In this document: positions 23,482 through 34,700 of the stretch, piece by piece
Layout of the letters: the number at the start of each line of letters is the position of its first letter
Numbering within the stretch: position 1 is the stretch's first letter
The notes under the pieces: generated by a model
Told to the model about the DNA's origin: nothing
Database searches by the model: none
Seen by the model: only the letters and a program-made list of their open reading frames with translations
Position numbers and translations under genes: made by a program
Origin: Cercospora beticola
Taxonomy: Eukaryota > Ascomycota > Dothideomycetes > Mycosphaerellales > Mycosphaerellaceae
Length of the DNA: 64,000 nucleotides
Direction of reading: 5' to 3'
Assembly: GCF_033473495.1 (NCBI RefSeq)
Contig: NC_088942.1
Span: 1,426,001 to 1,490,000, forward strand

Positions 23482-24342
23482 GGCTACTAGCTTCGGTGGA
23501 TTTGTTCTGGTTGATGGTGCAAGAAGTCGACGACTCATGGAAAGGGAAAGATCAAGATATGAAAACACGCCGAGACCACACATCTATACCGCCACGAATG
23601 CTTGCTACGAAACCTTGCTCAAAGTTGCATCGATTGTGACACAACAGCAGCAAGCTCGCGGACCCGTTGCCTGACAAGGCAACTGACGCGTATCTAATAA
23701 AGGGTCGAGCAACTGGCGTACGTGAGTCCGTAGTAGGGTATGAGCCGGCCTCAAACTCGCATCACATGCTTTAGTTGCTTCGTTGGCCGGAAAAGAGAGG
23801 CAACTATCGGGACTCACGGATTGAGACGCGGAGCACTGGGGAGCCGTCTCAGAATTCGTGAAGCCAGTGTGGTTGATCACTGCATGTGTATCAGCGAGCC
23901 ATGAACAGCTGCCAATTCCGGTGTAGCACTTGCACACGAGGTGGTGCACAAAGAATCATCGAATGACCCGATCACCGAAAACCCCACATGCTGATGATCA
24001 TTCACTGCAGATCATTCCTGCAACGCGCTAGACCCGGGCAGTTTCATGCCAAGCGAGTATGTCTATCACAGCACTAAAGCTATTCGCTCTGCGAGAGCTG
24101 AAGACGTACCCTGCACGGCACACAAATCCTTCCAATTGCTTTGCATGTACGAACAAGCTCATGTGGCTGACAGCAGGATTACGCCAGCGGAATGCACCTG
24201 CAGCGTGGCGTGAAGGTAGCTGATCCATCATGGCTGGAGGCCTGACGTGAAGCTGTGACATTCTGCAGGCCCGCGAGACATTTCCTGACATGCGTCGATA
24301 CTGACCAGAGCAGTCGCTTCAGCACCAGCACCAGCACTGAAC
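23482..24342. promoter_or_regulatory. Divergent promoter region, precursor / UstYa-like A
   Basis: The 861 bases separate the divergent starts of the precursor and the first DUF3328 gene, consistent with co-expression. A 114-codon minus frame (23605-23949) is Cys-rich but starts without a signal peptide and was not called. Confidence 0.5.
23582..23588 (-). promoter_or_regulatory. Possible TATA element of the precursor gene
   Basis: TATAGAT on the minus strand lies about 100 bases upstream of the precursor ATG, followed by a pyrimidine-rich leader (tttccctttcc). Weak evidence from position and sequence only. Confidence 0.35.
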
Positions 24343-25203
24343 ATGGAACGCGAAGAAGAGCGGCCGTTTCTAGAGCAGAAGCTGGAAGACAGCGAGTGGC
24401 AGCAATATGTTCAACGGCGAAACTACAGACAACCTCCACGAATGTGGCTATGGCTATCTACAATCCTCAACATCGTCTTGTTCGCCGTATCTCTTTTTCT
24501 AGTATTCTTGCTAGCCTTCAAGCAGCAAGACACGACGATCCCTGAGCCATACTGTAAGCAATGACCAGAAAACCGATTCGTCCAAAATCAATCCTAAATC
24601 AATACAGCACCAGCCAATGAAGCCATTTCATACGAATATCGAAACATGACCGGGAACGAGAAAATCATGGTTGGCGACCCCACGCCCGCCTGGGAAGAAG
24701 CCATGCACAATCTCCTCGAAGGAACTCTCATTCGCGTCTCCCAAGAAGAACTCGATATCCTTGGCGAAGACTCCGTACCTCTCAAAGACGGAGGTTTCGC
24801 AGCCGGATTAGGCGTGGCGCATAACATCCACTGCGTGAAGAGGATCAAGCAATTCATGTACTTTGATTACTTCTATCCTGATGTCGAAGTTGGGAGCGGG
24901 CATTATAAGTATTTGCAACATCATGCCGGTAAGACCTGAATTTCGAATGACTAGAACATTATTTTCGAGCTGACATTGGATTTTGTTCCAGATCATTGCC
25001 TTAATTTCCTTCGTCAGAGTGTGATGTGCCATATGGATACTTCGTTATACACGCTCGTTTGGACGCCAGGAGAAGATGGCAAGGATGTGATTAAGCATAG
25101 GGCACCTGGGGAACAGAAATGTGTGAGTTGGGATAAGATGCAGGAGTGGATGCAAGCGAGGAGTACCAGTACGACTGTGTTGGTTCATAACTCGGAACAC
25201 TAG
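24343..25203 (+). CDS. UstYa-family (DUF3328) oxidase-like protein A
   Basis: Three exons (24343-24553, 24608-24928, 24992-25203) encode 247 residues. A charged N-terminus precedes one membrane helix (about 35-59), then the family's PEPYSPANEAISYE motif (68-80). The two signature motifs are intact: HNIHC at 142-146, followed by VKRIKQFMYFDYFY, and HHADHC with HxxHC at 176-180, followed by LNFLRQSVMCHMD. UstYa/UstYb-type proteins are membrane-anchored, probably copper-dependent oxidases that form macrocyclic ether or C-N links or halogenate in dikaritin, cyclochlorotine and victorin pathways. Both splice sites regenerate the motifs exactly. It is divergent from the precursor and convergent with the second family member only 79 bases away. 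Confidence 0.93.
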
Positions 25204-25282
25204 TCTCGAATGCCATGAGCCAATTACTGAACCATCGATTCTTATGCCCAAGAGAAGTTGACTAGATTTGGAGACCTGTCTG

Positions 25283-26196
25283 CTACGGACCGAAACTCCC
25301 CTCCTCAGCTTCATCCAGTACGTGGTCTTGCAACGGCGCGGGTATTGCTTTCTTATCCACCCACTCCTTGAATGGCTCCCACTTGATACACTTCCTTTCA
25401 TGATGACTGTAGCCTTTGAGCCCATGTGGAGCTTGCGAGTCGAAGTGCACTGTATGGACAGTCAAATCTGGTTGACACATCAACGCCGACCGAATGACTT
25501 CAATGCAATGATCGTAGTGCTCGGCCGTCAGCCGTCCATCATCGATCACATCTTGATACGATTCTTTGTGTGTCCATTGATATAGTCGTTTCTGCGATTG
25601 ATTACCATTAGTCGCTCGTCTGCCATTGAGATTCCTCTGTCGTTCTACTCACCAGACAGTGTAATTGATGGAATACTGCATAGTATCCTACGTAACCTCC
25701 TGTGCCTTTCACTGCTACTGATGACTTGTTCATCTTCTTCATTTCGGCCGGAGGCATATCGAGCATGGCTGGTCTTAGAAGATCTGACCAGGCTTCATCG
25801 AGCTCGGGGCGTGGTAGGCCGACGAATGGGCCTTTGGGTTCGACGTTTGGGATGCGGATTTCATGCTCTATGACATTGCGAGCAGGAGCTGTAGGAGAGT
25901 CTGGTTTAGTTTTCTGTCGAATCGGTCGTCCAATTGTACTCACAATAAATTTCTTGGACATCATCTGGTCGTTTCGAGATTCCTTTTGACGAGCTTGTCG
26001 AGTATGTGTGGTTTGCTGACATGTTGAATACCATGAAGCCAACATTGGCGGCGAGAAATGCCGCATGAAGAACGAAGAGGAGGTAGTGGATTCTTGTCCA
26101 TGATGGTTTCTTCTTGATCGTTTCATTGCTGGGTAAGGTACCATCTTCGGTCGTTCTCAGGAAAGGCTTCTCTTCGTCATATTCATTGAACGCCAT
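25283..26196 (-). CDS. UstYa-family (DUF3328) oxidase-like protein B
   Basis: Three exons on the minus strand (26196-25944, 25888-25653, 25591-25283) encode 265 residues. The start is the ATG in an excellent context (accgccATGG). One membrane helix spans about 36-58 (HYLLFVLHAAFLAANVGFMVF). The family motif IYSPARNVIEHE is at 83-94. The catalytic pair is complete: HQLHC at 158-162, then KRLYQWTH, and HYDHC at 188-192, then IEVIRSALMCQPD. It is distinctly different from protein A, so the two are not recent duplicates. This mirrors the UstYa plus UstYb pairs that act together in known pathways. The last exon continues with a conserved KCIKWEPFKEWV block. Confidence 0.93.
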
Positions 26197-27233
26197 GGCG
26201 GTGCCTGCCAAAACGAAGTCCGTCTCTCTTGCTAGAACGTGAGCAGCCCAACGCGTTTGTTGCAGTCACTCTCGACATTCTTTCTCACGACCAGCTCACA
26301 CTCGTTCGAGGATGTCGCACGCGAACGGGCACCCGATCCTACTAGCTCGCACAGAGTCCAGCTGCGCACACGAGCTGAATGCCGTGGGGGCCGTCTGACA
26401 GTCCCTCCGCATGACGCACGCCAACTTGTACAACCTTGTGGTATATTGCAGCCGGCAGACCTCTTCTTACCTGTGATCCTTCGGGCATTGCTCCACCTTC
26501 ATTCCTCCAGTGACAACCAAGCCTGGCTCCTTCCAAGGACCCCTCAAGCCACCAAGGATCCGAAGATCTACGCTATGCAAAGCTAAGCACAAGTATGCAT
26601 ATTTCTCGACTACCGAAACGAATCACAGCCTGTGTCACTCGCACATGTGGCGTGTACTCTGTGTGTATAACCGTAGATCTCTTTCTGCTTTACCCGCCTG
26701 CTTATCGGGCAATAACCCGAGGCGCCTTTCATATCGGAAAGTTGGAAATGCGGGACGTTTCTGCGCAGATCTTTTCCACTTTGTCTGCTCTACCAAAGGT
26801 GATCGTCAGCTTCGGTCGCCGGGCCTGCGAATCTGTACCATTGGTCGCAGATCATAAGAATAGTACGGTTACGCTGCGAATACGTACCACAAACTATTGC
26901 TGCACAGAAGGTAGTATTTCGACTAGCGATGCTTTCGAGTGGATGGTTTACTCAGCTTTCCGCCGCATGTAGTACCTTGGTTTTTTGCCACGCAATGCTC
27001 ATGTGCTGTTCGCGTGCCGGAGAGCTCAAACCAGATGCGTGTGCCGGGTTTGTGCTCCTGCGAGTGTTGTTAGTCTGGTCACAGTATTATCATCAGCCGT
27101 AGCTGCTGCGCGTATTTGCGCTCGTGTCCACCCTCAGGCAGACGAATCCTCAGCTCTTGAGGAACCCAACAATTTACCAACAGGGTTCGGTATTCCAAGT
27201 CGTTGCTGATGAGCTGTCTCTCATTTGATCAAC
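26197..27233. promoter_or_regulatory. Divergent region, UstYa-like B / rhodopsin-like B
   Basis: About 1 kb between divergent starts with no recognisable gene. Small frames (115-125 codons) overlap in several phases. Confidence 0.45.
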
Positions 27234-28628
27234 ATGGGAAGTTATCATTATGTTAATTTCGCCTCGGTCACGGCTATTGGCATCATCTTTCCCGTGCTTG
27301 GTCTCATCGCTCTTGGGATACGAATCTATGGGCGAGTCAAGTATACGAGATCGTTAGACATTGATGATGTTCTCATCGTCCCAGCTGCGGTGAGTCAAGC
27401 GCAAAGAGGGCTCCATTCTCAGTCAACGAAGCTGATCGCAGTGTCAAGATCCTTATGGTCGCCGCAGGAGTGGGCATGGTCATCGCTGCGCAGATGGGAT
27501 TCGTCGGAGGCCATGCGCCATACAGGACATTCGAAGAACTCATGTTCGGGAAGCCAGAGCGTCAGCTTATGCTCGAAAAGGTTGGTCGGACTCGTGCGTT
27601 TCTGTGTTGAATTTCATCGCTCATTCGCCTTGCACAGCTCGAATACGCATACTGGATTGGCCATGTCCTCGTCATCGGCTTCACCAAGTTGACCTTCCTC
27701 TTCTTTTCCCGAAGAATATTCCGAGGACGTGGAGCTCAAACGAAATTTGACTACGTGAACTGGCTCATGATTGGAGTAGTGACAGTGTGGATGGTGGCAT
27801 ATGTATTCCTGGAAATTTTCAGTATGTCTTGCTCCATTCTCCAGGCTTCTTGTTGCTTACAATTCTAGTGTGTGGCTTGAACTTCTGGGCTGCCTGGGAC
27901 ACAGTCTACGCGCTGAGGACCTACTGCATGGATACCTTTGCGTTGTTGACATCCTGCGCGATCACGAACTGGGTCATCGACTTGGCGATCTTCGCCATTC
28001 CTCTTGTTATGGTGAGCATTCTTCGCGCTCGCAGGATCAATACCATCGTGCTGACCATGAAACAGATCAACAGCCTGCAAATGACAGCAAGACGGAAGGT
28101 CCAGGCCTCACTTGTCTTTGCCCTCGGTCTCTTGTAAGTAGTCCCAGAGTTGTGCTGGCTCGGAGCTAATGTGTACAAAGTACGGTAATCGCTGGATTGC
28201 TGCGCATGATCATCGTCTGTCAAGTCGTCGAAAATGGCCTCATGAGCCCAACGATAACTCTGCTCGGCACAACCTTCGAAACCACCGACAATGAAGGTAC
28301 AATATCCCTCATACTGTTCTGGACGTACGTCGAAATCGGAGTTGGTTTCCTCGTGGTATGCCTGGTCGCATGCGGGAGGGTGTTCGACGAAGCGTCCGCA
28401 CCGGTTCTTCGAAAGCTCAAATCGATGGTATCAGCGGCGACCAGCGTGGCGTCAAGGGCGTCGAGCAGGTCCTCGTTGTTTTCAGAAAATTCTAAAGACG
28501 AGAAGGATGATCACAGAATTAGTGTTTCGACAAAGGTTGAAGTGGTGTCAAAGGATGAAGAGAAAGGTATGCCAGCAGTCCCTGAATGGTTGCAAGCTAG
28601 CCGGAGAGGGACATTAGACCTAGATTAG
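27234..28628 (+). CDS. Fungal rhodopsin-like seven-helix membrane protein (B)
   Basis: Six exons (27234-27389, 27449-27580, 27638-27821, 27869-28011, 28066-28133, 28181-28628) give 376 residues. The sequence shows seven predicted helices of the fungal rhodopsin-like family. Landmarks: IALGIRIYGRVKYTRSLDIDDVL, EYAYWIGHVLVIGFTKLTFLFFSRRIFRG, CGLNFWAAWDTV, WVIDLAIFAIPLVMINSLQMTARRKVQASLVFALG and LFWTYVEIGVGFLVVCL. The acceptor of the first intron was placed at tcaag (27448) because the nearer cag would shift the frame. A Ser/Lys-rich cytosolic tail of about 80 residues ends the protein. Function is unknown. With protein A it brackets the RiPP cluster; a role in product sensing, resistance or transport is speculation. 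Confidence 0.83.
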
Positions 28629-28773
28629 CAGTATGTCGGTCTGAAAGGAATTGTCTGTGCTTGCATGGTGTCTTCAAAGTCACCGATACCTCTACAGACT
28701 CACCGCAAACGCCCGCGCTATGCATTTTCCGCTCATTTGTCCAGATGCAATGTTGTACACACTTTCAAGCCGC

Positions 28774-31700
28774 TCACCAGCCTCTTCTTGCGCTTCTCGC
28801 CTCGTGACCCTTCTCCTTCTTCCTGCTCTTCTTGCTTTCATACTTTCTCTGCTTACTCTTCTGCCATCGTTCTGGCTCGGTGACGGCTTCGATTCTTCTC
28901 TTCTGTCTCCGCTCCTCCCTTCTGAGTTTCGCTTCGCTACGAGTGACGGCCAACGCAGCCAAGAACTTCTCCTGACCAAGCTTCTGTTGGATCAAATTCA
29001 GAAGCTCTGCAGCGTTGTCCTGCAACTTTTGGTGCCGGTCGCCCGGGGCTTTGGGCACAGTCGGGTCCGTGAGTGCATAAAGTGGGCGAAGAATGGGCTG
29101 AAGACTCGTGCCAGGGATGCTACCCAAGTGCTTGATAGTCTTTGCGAGGGTATCCAGGGCAGCTGTGCGAGAGACAATGGAGAATTTATCAGCCATCAGC
29201 ATTGACGACAGCCGGCGGAGCAGATGAGCGATTGCCAGCTCGGAGACGCGTTCATCCTCATCCTGCTCTTCATCATCTTCAGAGGCTTCGGAACTCAGTA
29301 CGGCCTGATCGTTCCATGGCATCTCGTTGGCCGCGAAGAAACGACCAAGATCGGCAAGATTGCGCACAATGTGGGCTGTGAGACTGTCCTCAGTGCTGAG
29401 AGCTACAGCGCGTAGCGCTCGCAAAGAGACAAGACAAAGGCGTCGCATGTCCTCTGCGCCGAGCTCGAGACCTCCAGAGCCTCTCAAAGGCAGACCAGCA
29501 AGGCCTGTTGCAGTTTTGGAGCTGGTGCTTGCAAAGTCCGCGAAATAGTCCCCTTGGAGCGAAGCAACCATTGTCTGCACTCGTGCATCGTCAGTGGCCG
29601 GGAGCTTATGAACGGCTTGCCATACGTCTTCAGAAGACTCTGCGAGTCCAACTTCAGGAAAGCGCTGGACTAGGACAGCAAGGACCTGCAACGCATCATG
29701 GACCACTTGCGGTTGAGAGAACTCTCCATCCTGCTCCGTGAGGATGTCCTCCACTTTACTACGCAACCCGGCAAGCTGCTTCTGCGATAGCTGACGGTTC
29801 TGGAGTAGGATTCTCCAGCACTGCAATGATCCGGCCTTGAGCAGTGGCTTATCTTTCCTCAGCCACGTCTCCATGGTGCTGAGCAGTTGCGCCATCAATT
29901 TATCATCTTCTGCTCGTTCGAAGATCTTGGCAATGAGCAGCTCGGCCGAATCACGACACTTGGCATCAGGATCAGCAATTAGCAACGGCACCAGAGTCAA
30001 GAAAATCTCGAGTGCTCGATCTTGTATCACATCGTCGCCGACCTTGTCCAGCATTGAGTACAAGAATGTCATCACGCTTTGTCGTCCTGCAGCATGTTTG
30101 TACTTCAGGTTCGTGACGAGGAAGGACGTCTGCTTCTCCCATCGATCTTTGCCTTGTGGGAAGTCCATGACGAAAGTGAAATATGCACTTCTCGCGCTGT
30201 CTCTAATCGACTGATCCGGGTTGGTAACCATAGCCTTGCCCACCTCATCCATGACTTCGTAGACTTCTGCAATAACAATCTTTCGTCCAAGGATTGCCCG
30301 TAAGAATTTGTAGATGACGCCCTGACGATCTGGCTCATCGACATCGTTCTTGACACGCTTCAGTAGCAGCGCGATATCCTTTTCTTTGATCTGCACGGAG
30401 CGTCTCTCGCGTAACACGGACGTGATGAGCTCAAGCGCTGCTTGAGAAGCATCAGTAGTACTGCTGGAAGCGCTTTTGATCATCGCAACGGCCTCTTTGA
30501 CATAGACAGGTGCATCCTCCTCCAGCTGCTTGATGGGAACGCGCATGATGGTTGACAAAAACCGGACTGCGGCAAGCTTGACTTCTTCTTGGCCTTGTAT
30601 CAGAGCATCTCCTGCCATAGGTAAAAATTCTGCCATGTTTGCAGGTGTTTGCAAGTCTTCATGGCGCCGGACTACCTTTCTGAGCAGACTGAGCGCAAAT
30701 GCGATGAGCTTGTACCTGTAGGACGCAGTACCGCCTTTAGGGCCAAGTTTCTTCTTCTCCGGTTCTGGCTGGATCTCATAACGCTTGCGGCGCTCATCAA
30801 TCGCGGGTTTCGATGTCTGAGCATTCTCTCCAGCATAGACCTGGCTAACTATCTCCCAGCAAAACTTGAGCATGTCTCGGCTGTCAGCCTCAGGGTTCTG
30901 GTCCAGTCCTTTGCGAAGCCGTAGGAGTAGATCATCGATCTTCTTGACCGATTTGTTGTCCAGCATTTCAGAGAGCATGCTATGGAGCGGTCGTACCAGA
31001 GCTCCTAATTGACGTACTGGGGTCACTCGCGAGAGAAGTTCCATCGTGTCGTAGCTTTTGCTACTCTTGACTTCCTTCATTCCACTCTTGTACTCCTCGG
31101 CATCCTTTTCTTGGCCAGTAACGCCAAAGATATCATCCATGATCACGTCCATGAGATGTGGTAGACATTCATCGAGATCACCCGGCTTAAAACTGTCGAG
31201 ACTGCCGACTAGCAGAGAGTGCACAGTAAAGGACAAGACGTGCAATTGATAGCCGCGTTTCAAGGATCCCTTGAGCTCCTTCAGGATAAAGCTGAAATAA
31301 GTAGGCCCGACGAACTCCAGTATCTGTGCAAGGGCCTTTCTCGTTTGGTCACGAGCTTCTTGGCTTCTACTGCGTAGAACGTGGCAAATGTCCGTAAGCA
31401 CTCCAGGCAGTCGCGAGGCAAATTCCTCTTGCGGCAAAGATGACATGAGCTTGACAATCGTCACGGCTATAGAAATGCGTCGGTCGACAGTAGACTCATC
31501 TTTCTGCTGCAGGTATGCCAGCAGGGGAGTGAGCTGCTCTCTGATGATAGCTTCGCTGATTGGTCTTTGATCTTGAGGCAGGGCGATGATGCCCTCGACC
31601 ATCTCACGAAGAAGCTGGAGGACTCGCTTCTCGATAGTCTCGTGATCATCTTTCTCCTTGTTCTTGAGATAGCCGATGTACCGCTGGAATGTGGAACGGA

Positions 31701-34700
31701 AACTGTTTTTATTGAGGGCTTTGCCAAGCGCACCAATGGCTTTCCTGGTCTGATTAGCAAGATTGAGTCCAGCCTCTCCCTCAGCCGCGTCGAAGACGAA
31801 ATGTTCTAGGAGTGGCAGAAGTATGCGAAAGGCACTATTCGAACCCACATTTGCGGCCTCGCTTTCAAGCACTTGCACTGCAGCCATCCTGCGCCGGAGT
31901 TGAATATGTAGCACGTTGAGAAAGAAAGACGTCTCCTCATCCTCGTGCCCCCGGAGGCGTAAACCACTGATCTTCTGCCATTCCGGAAATGTTCCAATGA
32001 TGTGATTCAGGACCTGGCAGTACTCGGCCCGTACCAGCTCGGACTTCTCATGCATACCACGCTCGATGCCGGCGAGCACGGCATGTTCGAGCAGCGACAT
32101 CCATCGCTGCTGATCGGCGTGCTTTGATGCAGCAGACACGAACAGCTGGAGGCCATACGAAGCATCAGTGCGGTTCACGCGGTCTTCCGGATCGCGGATG
32201 TAGAAGAGCAAGTTGTGTACCAGTGGTAACCATTGCTCAATGGTGAAATCTGAGCTGGAGGACTTCACCTTGTTGAAAGCGCTGTCGCGCCGCTGGAAAT
32301 CCGGTTCATCCAGTCGTGTTCCCCGGGCATTCATGTCTTCGCAAACATGAGCGATGTCACTCAGTGATGGGTCATCACGTACAAGTGCAGCGAGGACCTT
32401 AGAAAGTAGCACTCGGCTCTCTGCATGGGACAGACGGGAATACAGTACGCAAACCGCATCGTACAAATCATCTCTGCTCTCTACACCGAAGTTCTCGATG
32501 AGAGGCAAGATCGTCCGCAGCAGACCAGACTTGGTTGGAGGAGAAACCTCCCTGTTGGGTTTCTTGAGAAGTTCCGTGCATGTCCTGGTAACGTGCGCAG
32601 CTTCAGACTCTGATTGAATCCGCCCAGCAAGCTGTGAGAAAGAGTGCACACAGGCATCTAGAGCATCCTTGGACGGCTGCTGCTCAATGACTGCTCCGAT
32701 GGCTTTGACGAAGCTTGACACATGAGGCTGCAGAATTGTTGGCTCGATGTCAATCGTAACAAGGTTGTCCAAGACTTGCTGGAGCACAAATAATTGTACT
32801 TCTTTCTTTGTGTGCTTGCCTTGAAGTAGGTCTGCCACCTGCGCCAATATCGCGTGTCCAGGTCCAATGAACAAGGAAGCAGTATCATTGCGTTCGCTCC
32901 AGGCAGAGAAGAGACGTAAGGTACCTGACACGGATTGCGCAGTTTCGATTGCAAACGAGCTCAAGCGAGGCAAGATCAGCTTTTCAGTGACTATGAGACC
33001 ATATTGTTGTGTGTCAAAAGCTGTCATCGTGGCAAAAATCTTGACCAGACACTGTATGCCAGTCTGTCGAATGGAGCGGGCCAAGGCCGGATCGGAGCCG
33101 TTCTCTTGTTCCAGCTTGTGCGCTGCACTGATGGTACATGCAAGGATGACTCGCGCGAGCTTTGGCGCGAATGTCTCGAGACCATCACCAAGCGTTCGCA
33201 GCATGTCGTCCAACATGTTGACCAGACCAAGTTGCTGACGTAGCGACGTCCTGGGCATCGGGATCTCATCAGTGCTCTTCTCAAATTCTTCACCAGCGAG
33301 GGGCTTGCACGCAATGTCGAGAAATGCTCCCAATGTATCTTCGCCAAATCTTGACAAAGCAACAAATATCGCCTTGCGGCGGCCGGATTGGCCTTCCTTA
33401 CCGCCTGCTACCGCGCGGCCGTACAACAAGCGCAGAAGAACTGGCATTAGAGTTGCATGATCTTCCGGACGGATGCCGTCCTCGCCTTCCCCAGATTCAG
33501 CTGCATCGTGCAAAAAGACCGACAGCTCTTCACGGAACCGGTTTTCGTCAAGAAGATTATTGAGGTGTTCTTGATATCGGGTGAGCGACTTGTCTTTCCA
33601 AGCGAGCACAGCTTTGAGCGCGGACTTCTGAATCTCAAGATCACCGTTTCCACATAGCGCCAGTAGTGCGCTAAACACGGCTTCCGCCTTGTACAGCACT
33701 CTCGGGTTGTTGAATTGAGCAAAGATTCCCAGCAAGGCCTTCTGGTCCTTCCGCGCCCAACGATCCGAGCCCGATGCTTCATCGTCGCCTTCCTGCACCG
33801 ATCCTGCCCATCTTAGCAGAGTGGGAACAAGCAAACGCGAACGTTTCTCTGCGATCTGTGGAATCTTGCTCAAGACCCGCAGTGCTTGAGATCGCGCACT
33901 TTGCGAGATCAATGGCATTTTTCGCGTGTCTAAGCTTAGTTGTTCTTCGGGGGAAGGCAGACCGCTGTATGGGACCTCGAAAACTTGCTTAGAAATTGCT
34001 TGCATCTTGGCGAAATTTGGGCATTCGAAGCTCGAAAAGACTTTGAAGCCGTCAGTGTCGACGTCCATCAGCTGAGGTGTCTGTGGCAGCGGCTCGTCAT
34101 CCGATTTTCCATCGATCCATTTCTGAGCTAGGCTTATGACAACTTCTTCTCCGACCTTGTTCTGACTGATAGCGGCAAGCGCTTCGCTAGCGTCCTCCCA
34201 CGCCTGGGAAAGATTCAAGTGGAGCAAGCCGAAGAGGAAGGTTGGGATGGCTCTTTGCATGACGTCGCCGCTGGACAAGGTGGTGTATTGTGGTGGAATG
34301 CGTCGAATGTTCATGGACATTGACCTGGCGGCTTCTAGGGAGATGGGTATCGACTCCACGAGGATCGCAGTCGCAAGGATCGTTGGCTCTTCCAATCCTC
34401 GCAACCTGTACAGTTCTTGGAGGATGTCCAGAACATCCTGCCTGATTGAGTGCGACGCCGAACACAGAGAAGACACAAGCACATCTTCAAGTACGCGAAT
34501 ATGCTCGCCCTGAACGTCCGTCGGCTTGTACTCCTTGATGAAGGTCAGCAGATTGGTCCAGAAGGCTGGCAGAGGTGCCATTTCCGGACTTCTTTGGCAA
34601 AGTGCCGGCCATGAGCCAGAGAGAAATGTCGTTGCAGGTCTCATGACAAGCAATTGGCGCAGGACGGAGCCGTATATGAGCGATTTTGTCTCAAGTGGAG

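Larger units (their letters stand above)
18739..28628. other. Predicted dikaritin-type RiPP biosynthetic cluster
   Basis: Order: rhodopsin-like A (-), FAD monooxygenase (-), repeat precursor (-), UstYa-like A (+), UstYa-like B (-), rhodopsin-like B (+). A secreted precursor with dibasic-separated repeats beside paired DUF3328 genes is the defining signature of fungal dikaritin pathways (ustiloxin, phomopsin, asperipin, victorin). Housekeeping genes LRO1 and UTP20 bound the block. No transcription factor, methyltransferase, S41 peptidase or transporter gene is visible, so this would be a minimal pathway relying on the cell's Kex2 protease. Product and exact borders are inference. Confidence 0.82.
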
